In this document: positions 53,870 through 64,000 of the stretch, piece after piece
Layout of the letters: each line of letters begins with the position of its first letter
Numbering within the stretch: the first letter of the stretch is position 1
DNA from: Pseudarthrobacter sp. PS3-L1
GTDB taxonomy: Bacteria > Actinomycetota > Actinomycetes > Actinomycetales > Micrococcaceae
Direction: 5' to 3'
Length of the DNA stretch: 64,000 nt
NCBI RefSeq assembly: GCF_030063285.1
Contig: NZ_JASISU010000004.1
Coordinates: 372,001 to 436,000, forward strand
The notes under the pieces: model-generated
Told to the model about the DNA's origin: nothing
Database searches by the model: none
The model's input: the letters and a program-made list of their open reading frames with translations, nothing else
Translations under genes and position numbers: made by a program

Positions 53870-56800
53870 TCACCCCTTGTCGGTGTCGGGGGCTCCGTCC
53901 CAAGCCACCTGGACAGTTGTTGTGATGTTCCGCAAAATGAGGGCGGCCCTGCCTTGCGGGGGCGACGGCTCGACAGTGAGTTTGCTGTTGAACAACTCCC
54001 CATCCTGGGGACTTTTTGGGAGAAGGACGAGGCCGCGACCCTGTACCCGCGCACCAAGAACGAGAGGGTCGACGTACCCCATCGACGCATCAGGGTCCAT
54101 GGTGAAAATCAGCTGCAGTCCGGCCGCAGCCAGCCTCGCCACGTCGAGCCTCATCGCTGGAGTGAGCCGGTGCGCATCATCAATAAGGAAGACTTCATGG
54201 GGCGTATGGGCGTTCCCGATTGAAGAGATCGGCTGAGGCAGTGGAGCCATCGAAGCACCACAGGCCGGTGGTTGAATCCAGGTAAATTTCACCTTCGGGT
54301 TGAGTGCTACGAAGCTTCTGAGAGTCGCGGTTTTCCCTGTTCCGCGGCTGCCGACAACGGCCATGATGCCCCCTATAGGAATGTCAACGTACACGGGTGT
54401 AGCGGTGTCGCCGCCGATACCGACCAAGAGACTGGCGTAGCCCGCCGAGCTCACGTCTGCTGCCGCTGCTGCCCGGGGATTGGCGTCTGCCAGGTTCTGC
54501 AACTCCGGGACGGAGAGCCGGCAGGGCAGCGCATCAATCCGAAAAGGCTCTGAACTGCAGACTCCAGGGCTGAACAGGTCCCCTTGCGCCTTGTCGTAAA
54601 TCACGCAACTTGCCGGTCCGTCGTGTGCTGCCGGTCCAAATGCCACGCAGTGCGCCGGGTTGGCGCGATGCGGCAGTTGCGGCCACCCCAGGAGAGCCTC
54701 CCGGGGCGCATTGCCAGGAAAATAGATGTGGTTCGCTACGGAACTGAGAAAACGTGCCGCAGTAAGCTCCCGTCCTCCCGAGATCACTATGAAGATCTGG
54801 GCCCCCAAGCCGTCGCGAACGATGTCGTGGACGAGATCCGCTACGGATTGGAGTGTTGGCGTCTGCCAGGCGGACACCCAAGAACCCCAGCCTTTGATGA
54901 CCACGAGGAGTGGAACAGCCGGTGGGCTCGATGCGGTGATCCTGATGCGCATTTCCGCGTGGAGCCGCATAATAATTCTGGCTGCTCGCTCCATTTCCTC
55001 CAGACCTGCCGCCGCGCCGATTCGTGGTTCATGTGTTTGGACCAGCGTTCCTCCAGCGTCAAGGATGTAGAGGTGTGATTCATTGTCCTGGTGCAGGCTT
55101 CGGTGAACGATCATGTCCATTGCATCGTCAACAGCTGGGCCGTACCCGATCAGTGCCAAATGACCGTGGATTACCGGAACGAAGGTGAAAAGGCTCACCC
55201 GCTGGAGTCTCGGGAGATCCAGCCACCCCAGCGGAAGGTTGATCCCTAGTGGATCCGCCGGCGAGTCAGGATGGACTTCCGCAATGTCATGGCAAGGGCT
55301 GAGAGCGGGATGCGTATAGGGCAGGGATCCAGGCAGTGGATCTGCCACTGGTTTTCGCATTTGCCATCCACCGATCTGCGACCAGACCTCCGTCAACCTG
55401 AGGGAGAGTGATTCGGCCGCAGCGGCCGACGTCGCCGCCGTCCGGTCTTTTTCATCACTGGGAAGCTTCACGCGACCCACGAACGAGGCAGCTAGATAAA
55501 CCTCTTGGGTAGCCGATTGGGTGGTGCGGACCACCGGCATCGTCAACGGGACCGTCTGAAATTCCTCGGAGGCGCCGGAACCACGGACAAGATACGCCCG
55601 GCCTGGTCTGTTGACAGCAATAGTACTTGCCAGGGCCGAACCGATGATGTCGACGGACTCTGCCGCGGACTGGACCCGGAGGGCGATTCTTGACGTCACA
55701 TTTGCCTGAATATCGGCCGTCACCGCTCCCTGTGGCCGTTGTGTTGCCATCACCAGATGGATCCCCAAGGACCTGCCAACACTGGCGATGCGCAACAGTT
55801 CCCGGAGGGCAGCAGGCGCCTCATCCATCAGGACCCTGAACTCATCGACCATCACGATGAGCTGCGGCAACGGCTCCCACGCCTCTCCCGGTCCAGCTGA
55901 TTCCAAGGACATGCGTTGATCCCGATACGATTCGGCATCAGTACAACGCGCGCGGGCTAAAGTGTGTTCGCGACGGAGTACTTCGGCATGTAGGGACCTC
56001 AAGAATCTGTCGATTTCGGACGATGAGAGGTCAGTGAGCAGTCCAACGCAATGGGGAAGGCCAGCAAGCACTCCCAGTCCGGATCCGCCTTTGAAGTCAA
56101 GGAAGAGAAAGTTTATCCGAAGGGGTGGATAGGTGAGCGCAAGTGAGCCGGCCATCGTCCGGAGGAGCTCTGATTTCCCTGCACCTGTGGTCCCAGCGAT
56201 AAGCAGGTGTGGACCGTCGGCTTCAAAGTCAAAGGTGATAGGCCCCGACGTCTGGACGCCTAGCACAGCGACCAGTCCTGGTCGCTGCGGCCCAGCCCAA
56301 CGCGCAGCGACCGAATCTGGGTCTGCATCGACAAGGCTTTCGAACGATGCGTCACCGCACATCTGCGAAGCGCCCTTCTGTATACGTGGGGTGAGCGTGT
56401 GGCTACGGCGGGCATAGGCATCAAAAACGGCGTCGCTGACGAAGTCCGGAAGGAGTGTCAGAGATCGCGAACCATCCGTAAAAACAGCGGACTCCTCTGT
56501 CAGCACTATGTCGTGGGCGGCTGGCTCCGCAGACACCGGAACCATTCGTAGGACGCTCCAGCCACTGGCCCTGCCTGCCATTGCGAGCATCTCATCGCCT
56601 GTTGAGTCCTCGCCGGGCAGGATGACGAGCGCGCCGCGACACGCTCCCGGCTGTGGACCGTGACGAAGTCTCTCCATTACTTGTCCTGGGGCAGCAACGA
56701 GAACGACGCCGGGAAGGAAACGGGCAGCCAGAGGCAGAGTACTGGCGGGGCCAGCTATGATCACTTCCGAACAGGGGCCCCCAGGCAGAGCATCCTTCTG

Positions 56801-57916
56801 CAGCAGCAGGCTGCGCAGAAAGCCATTCTGGGTCCGGACTGTGCCGCGAACAGTGAGGCACTCCAGCGGGAATTTTAGGATCACGGGAAGTAATCCCAAT
56901 GTCGGGATGTCTCGGTGCGGTGTAGGTGGGTCCAGGATGATGTTGGCTGGCTGGTCTGCCCTACCAATGCGAAACAGCGGACCAGGGCATACTCCTGTTG
57001 GGTGCCCAGCGACTCGAAACTTTCCCATCACCACGTCCGCAGCGCTGGGAGAGGAGAGCCGGCGTCGTTCTGCATCCCGCGTGGTGGCGTCGTCCAGAGA
57101 GGCTGCGAAACGTTGCTGCTCTGACCGTCCAAGCACAAGGGGGAGGGCCATCATGATTCCGGTCACGGCAGCGAAGGCAAAAAATACCCACATTCCCGTA
57201 AAGGTCGCAATGCCTGCCCCCGCTATGACGGGCAAGCCAACGGCAAGAAGGACAAGTGCACGCCTAGGCGGAAGCTGAAGATTCGTGACCACCAACGGCC
57301 CAGTATCCCGCGGAAGCTCTGACGCCGCCATGGGCGGCACAGCAGCATCTGTTTGCCAGCCACCGTCGAAACACAGTGAAAGCTGCACCACACCACAACG
57401 AATGCGCGATTGGGTCGAGACAGGAGCTTCAGTGATCCGATGTCCGTCAACGAAAGTCCCATTGGAACTGTTGAGGTCCCTGAGCCTGACATGGGTCTCC
57501 GACACAGTGAATCTGGCGTGAAACCGTGAGATCGAAGGATCAATGACCTGCAGGTCGCTCCCGGCCCTGCCGAGGGTGAAAGTACCGCGCGATAGCCTGA
57601 ATATTTTTCCTGAATCTGCACCGCTATGGACTGCAAGAACGAGGGGAGAAGCGGAGGAAGAGGCATCTTGTCCCGACCCGGGCGTTATCTGAAGCCCGTC
57701 CACCAGGATGGCACCGTCGAGCAGCGGAAATTTACCGGGGACGGAGTCAGCCACAGGCTGTCCCGCGACAAATAGCTCTTTCGTTCCGAAGCGAATCCCA
57801 AGAGCATCCTGCAGGTCTATGCCTTGAGCGCCAGATGACAGCACGACAGTCAGTTCCTGCGACGGTGACTCCAGCGCGGAGTTTGGGCCGGCCACCAGAG
57901 TGCAGTGAAGGAGCAT
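53870..57916 (-). CDS. EssC-like FHA/FtsK-SpoIIIE ATPase
   Basis: A 1,348-aa protein. Residues 1-90 look like a divergent FHA-like domain. Residues 92-185 are a canonical FHA domain (TLGR, SRFHA, NSSNGT), which binds phosphothreonine. Two membrane segments follow (about 220-240 and 243-263). The first FtsK/SpoIIIE ATPase has an intact P-loop GTTGAGKS with Lys581 and Walker B LIVMVDEF. The second domain (about 900-1050) has lost its P-loop. The third has GSRGTGKT (Lys1195) and FLIDDAHR. This is the architecture of EssC, the type VII secretion motor, but no WXG100 or other secretion gene is in the window. Confidence 0.85.
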   Translation of the reverse strand: MLLHCTLVAGPNSALESPSQELTVVLSSGAQGIDLQDALGIRFGTKELFVAGQPVADSVPGKFPLLDGAILVDGLQITPGSGQDASSSASPLVLAVHSGADSGKIFRLSRGTFTLGRAGSDLQVIDPSISRFHARFTVSETHVRLRDLNSSNGTFVDGHRITEAPVSTQSRIRCGVVQLSLCFDGGWQTDAAVPPMAASELPRDTGPLVVTNLQLPPRRALVLLAVGLPVIAGAGIATFTGMWVFFAFAAVTGIMMALPLVLGRSEQQRFAASLDDATTRDAERRRLSSPSAADVVMGKFRVAGHPTGVCPGPLFRIGRADQPANIILDPPTPHRDIPTLGLLPVILKFPLECLTVRGTVRTQNGFLRSLLLQKDALPGGPCSEVIIAGPASTLPLAARFLPGVVLVAAPGQVMERLRHGPQPGACRGALVILPGEDSTGDEMLAMAGRASGWSVLRMVPVSAEPAAHDIVLTEESAVFTDGSRSLTLLPDFVSDAVFDAYARRSHTLTPRIQKGASQMCGDASFESLVDADPDSVAARWAGPQRPGLVAVLGVQTSGPITFDFEADGPHLLIAGTTGAGKSELLRTMAGSLALTYPPLRINFLFLDFKGGSGLGVLAGLPHCVGLLTDLSSSEIDRFLRSLHAEVLRREHTLARARCTDAESYRDQRMSLESAGPGEAWEPLPQLIVMVDEFRVLMDEAPAALRELLRIASVGRSLGIHLVMATQRPQGAVTADIQANVTSRIALRVQSAAESVDIIGSALASTIAVNRPGRAYLVRGSGASEEFQTVPLTMPVVRTTQSATQEVYLAASFVGRVKLPSDEKDRTAATSAAAAESLSLRLTEVWSQIGGWQMRKPVADPLPGSLPYTHPALSPCHDIAEVHPDSPADPLGINLPLGWLDLPRLQRVSLFTFVPVIHGHLALIGYGPAVDDAMDMIVHRSLHQDNESHLYILDAGGTLVQTHEPRIGAAAGLEEMERAARIIMRLHAEMRIRITASSPPAVPLLVVIKGWGSWVSAWQTPTLQSVADLVHDIVRDGLGAQIFIVISGGRELTAARFLSSVANHIYFPGNAPREALLGWPQLPHRANPAHCVAFGPAAHDGPASCVIYDKAQGDLFSPGVCSSEPFRIDALPCRLSVPELQNLADANPRAAAAADVSSAGYASLLVGIGGDTATPVYVDIPIGGIMAVVGSRGTGKTATLRSFVALNPKVKFTWIQPPACGASMAPLPQPISSIGNAHTPHEVFLIDDAHRLTPAMRLDVARLAAAGLQLIFTMDPDASMGYVDPLVLGARVQGRGLVLLPKSPQDGELFNSKLTVEPSPPQGRAALILRNITTTVQVAWDGAPDTDKG

Positions 57917-58087
57917 GTTCCCCGCCTTTCATCTTTGGCCCTGTTGAGGAACACGGTAATCGCGGTCTGCGCGACGTGGATTGAGGCATCAGACCCATGT
58001 GCATAACTTGGAGTTGGCGTCTGGGCAGCAGCTTTGCGGGCCCCCGTGGAATATGCTCGGTGCAGTCCATCTCATAGAGGAGCAGAA

Positions 58088-61962
<3,875 letters not shown>

Positions 61963-61966
<4 letters not shown>

Positions 61967-62844
61967 GCGTTGGCGCAGAGGGAGAGCTGACCCGACCTGG
62001 CCTGGGCCGCGGGTTTTCTGATCTTCGACAGTCGGGGTTCCTTCTGAAGCTCCTGGTCCGCAAGGAGCTGAAGGTCCGCTACCGGGGCTCTGTTTTGGGA
62101 CTGCTGTGGTCCTATGTCAAACCTGGTGTTCAGTTTATTGTTTTCTACATTGCGCTAGGGGTTTTCCTAGGCCTTGAGAAGAGTGCGCGAAACCCGGACG
62201 GGTTGGCAAATTACGCGATTTACCTGTTCTCCGGTATTATCCTGATCAATTTTTTCTCTGAAGCATTGGGAAATGCCGCGCGGTCAATAGTGAACAATGG
62301 CAACCTGATCAAGAAAATCTACCTACCGCGAGAGCTCTTTCCCGTCGCTTCCGTCTGGGTGTCTGCAGTCCACTTCTTTCCGCAGCTTGTTATTCTTCTT
62401 GTTGCCTGTATATTCGCTGGCTGGACTCCGACGGCGTTCCAACTGATCTCTGCTGTGGTTGGCTTTGTGATCGTGGGACTCCTGGCGACCGGGCTCGGTC
62501 TGCTTTTTGGATCTGCCAACGTCTACTTCCGCGATTCTGAAAACCTTGTGGACATGCTGCTGATGATCGCCACGTGGGCTTCACCCGTCATGTACTCATG
62601 GACCATGGTTGAACAGAAGCTCGGCCCCACGGTTTTCGCGTTCTACCAGGCAAACCCCATCACTATTGGTGTTGAGCTTTTTCACTTCGCTTTCTGGTAC
62701 CCAACGACTGATGGGTCAGCATTGATGCCACCGAATCTGCTCATCCTCTGGGCCCCGGTTGGACTCGCTATCTCGCTGGTCATTTTGGGTCTCGGACAGT
62801 TGACCTTCCGTCGGCTTGAAGGCCGTTTCGCGCAGGAGCTCTAG
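61963..62844 (+). CDS. Polysaccharide ABC exporter permease (Wzm type)
   Basis: A 293-aa ABC-2 membrane protein with six hydrophobic segments starting near residue 40 (VLGLLWSYVKPGVQFIVFYI). The cytoplasmic N-terminus has LLVRKELKVRYRGSVLG, typical of Wzm/TagG-type exporters that flip lipid-linked glycans. GTG start coupled to the previous gene. It pairs with the ATPase that begins one base after its stop. Confidence 0.93.
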
Positions 62845-63570
62845 ATGGTAAATGCAATTGAAGTATCCGACATCAGCAAACAGTTTGTCTTGCGACACAC
62901 GCGTTCTATCAAGGAAGCCGTCGTGTGGCTTGCAAAAGGCCGGAAAGGGGATCTTTCGGAGAAGTTTCACGCCCTCAAAGATGTTTCCCTCGCGATCAAA
63001 ACCGGAGAAACTGTCGCCCTGCTCGGCCTCAATGGCTCCGGGAAGTCGACGCTTCTTAAGCATATTTCAGGCGTCATGCTCCCGGACTCGGGCACTGTCC
63101 ATACGAGGGGACGAGTTGCTGGCCTCATTGAGGTTGGCGCGGGGTTCCATCCTGACCTGTCAGGCAGAGACAACGTATACCTTAACGGTGCGATTCTTGG
63201 CATGACGGAGCAGCAGATCGAGGAGCGATTCGATGCCATCGTTGAATTCTCCGAGATTGGGCAGTTTATCGATACGGAAGTTAAGTTCTACTCCTCGGGG
63301 ATGTATCTTCGACTGGCATTTTCAGTAGCTGTCCATACCGATCCAGAAGTATTCCTCATTGACGAGATTCTTGCCGTCGGTGATGAACCTTTCCAGAAAA
63401 AATGCATCGAGAAGATTCAGCAACTGGCGCAGCAGGGGAAAACTCTGGTTGTCGTGAGCCATGACCTGGATCTTGTGTCTCGGATCTGCGATCGCGGAAT
63501 CCTCCTCGAACACGGAAAAATTACCTTCGACGGTCCGATTGTCCAGGCTGTGGAGCTCCTCCGGGCCTGA
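62845..63570 (+). CDS. Polysaccharide ABC exporter ATPase (Wzt type)
   Basis: A 241-aa ABC ATPase with Walker A LNGSGKSTLL, Walker B VFLIDEIL and the H-loop VVSHDLD. The signature region is divergent (YSSGMYLRLAFSVA), as in Wzt and TagH. It ends without the C-terminal carbohydrate-binding domain of O9a-type Wzt, so substrate choice must lie elsewhere. It starts directly after the permease gene. Confidence 0.94.
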   Translation: MVNAIEVSDISKQFVLRHTRSIKEAVVWLAKGRKGDLSEKFHALKDVSLAIKTGETVALLGLNGSGKSTLLKHISGVMLPDSGTVHTRGRVAGLIEVGAGFHPDLSGRDNVYLNGAILGMTEQQIEERFDAIVEFSEIGQFIDTEVKFYSSGMYLRLAFSVAVHTDPEVFLIDEILAVGDEPFQKKCIEKIQQLAQQGKTLVVVSHDLDLVSRICDRGILLEHGKITFDGPIVQAVELLRA

Positions 63571-63643
63571 TTGGCCGAATTTTCAGGTGGGAGACTGTTC
63601 TCCCGTCGGTGGCTCGCGTTTCATTCTTGAAGGCTAGGGGACC

Positions 63644-64000
63644 GTGCGGTCAACGCAAAAGGTTGTCCATGTAAGGGAAGTGTCTGCTGCACCCATAAAG
63701 CATTCTGGCCGCAGGCTCGATCTTCAGGGACTGCGGGCCTTGGCTGTGGGTTTGGTGATTGTTTATCATCTGTGGCCGAGCCTGCTTCCGGGTGGATTTG
63801 TAGGCGTGGATGTCTTTTTTGTTCTCTCCGGATACTTCATAGTTGGCTCTCTGGTTCGCGAAATCCAGCGAACTGGCAGTCTCAGCCTCACCAGATTTTA
63901 TACGCGACGAATTCTCCGGTTGCTTCCAGCATCAACTGTGGTCCTTCTCGCCACGTTGGCGGGAGCACTGTTAGTCCTACCGCAATCTCGGTGGCAGTCT
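63644..64000 (+). CDS. OafA/YrhL-type membrane acyltransferase, 3'-truncated
   Basis: The first 119 codons of an acyltransferase-3 family protein, cut by the window end. After about 22 residues comes the family opening RLDLQGLRALAVGLVIVYHL, then GGFVGVDVFFVLSGYFI (second membrane segment) and LTRFYTRRILRLLPA, the cytoplasmic loop with the conserved Arg residues. A GTG start with TAGGGG upstream. It probably O-acylates the glycan made by the neighbouring cluster. Confidence 0.88.
   Translation, partial: MRSTQKVVHVREVSAAPIKHSGRRLDLQGLRALAVGLVIVYHLWPSLLPGGFVGVDVFFVLSGYFIVGSLVREIQRTGSLSLTRFYTRRILRLLPASTVVLLATLAGALLVLPQSRWQS

Noticed and set aside
53870-57916. Complete type VII secretion locus
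   Set aside because: Only the EssC-like ATPase is present; no WXG100, EccB/D/E or mycosin gene lies in the flanking sequence.

Overview
The window is high-GC chromosomal DNA of an actinobacterium, most likely a Micrococcaceae member of the Arthrobacter/Pseudarthrobacter type. The evidence is the markers: WhiB, MtrA-MtrB-LpqB, a SigK/RskA-like pair, PdtaS, the ~1,620-aa NAD-glutamate dehydrogenase, UPF0182, LpqB-ComF-HPF-SecA synteny and a galactofuranose cluster. The genus is an inference from protein style and gene order. I call 49 protein genes (the first and last cut by the window edges) and two tRNA genes, and see no insertion sequence, prophage or CRISPR array.

Layout. 1-6.5 kb: metallopeptidase end, DUF2342 protein, PDZ/Lon-like protease and UPF0182 membrane protein. 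6.6-7.0 kb: two identical initiator tRNA genes. 7-14.6 kb: cytochrome b-like protein, photolyase, a TPM-PspA envelope pair and an HtrA protease. 14.8-24.2 kb: etfB-etfA-PIG-L, an inverted relic of the etfB/etfA junction, sigK-rskA, trmL, a J-domain protein, a lipoprotein, nifS and mnmA. 24.4-30.0 kb: an oligopeptide ABC importer. 30-32.4 kb: chorismate mutase, a MetE-like protein and a DUF4166 protein. 32.7-41.9 kb: mtrA-mtrB-lpqB-comF-hpf-secA. 42-46.4 kb: a little-described block (Rv3235-like, LysM membrane protein, unknown 197-aa protein, excisionase-type regulator, CpaB-like and CpaE-like proteins). 46.4-53.2 kb: glutamate dehydrogenase, PdtaS and WhiB. 53.4-57.9 kb: membrane protein and an EssC-like FHA/FtsK ATPase. 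58-64 kb: galactofuranose-glycan genes (acetyltransferase, glf, glfT2-like, Wzm/Wzt exporter, acyltransferase).

The most unusual structure is a 142-bp, 140/142 identical inverted repeat (15533-15674 and 17387-17528). It flanks most of etfA plus the PIG-L gene, and each arm carries the etfB end, the etfA ribosome-binding site and the first 13 etfA codons. Recombination between the arms would move an intact etfA-PIG-L behind sigK-rskA, so it is either a relic or a possible invertible switch. Other signals are a six-unit, 10-bp-phased TTTGA array beside a leaderless promoter, CRP-type sites before whiB and the peptide importer, a candidate SigK-type promoter before sigK, and a 44-bp perfect palindrome between pdtaS and whiB.
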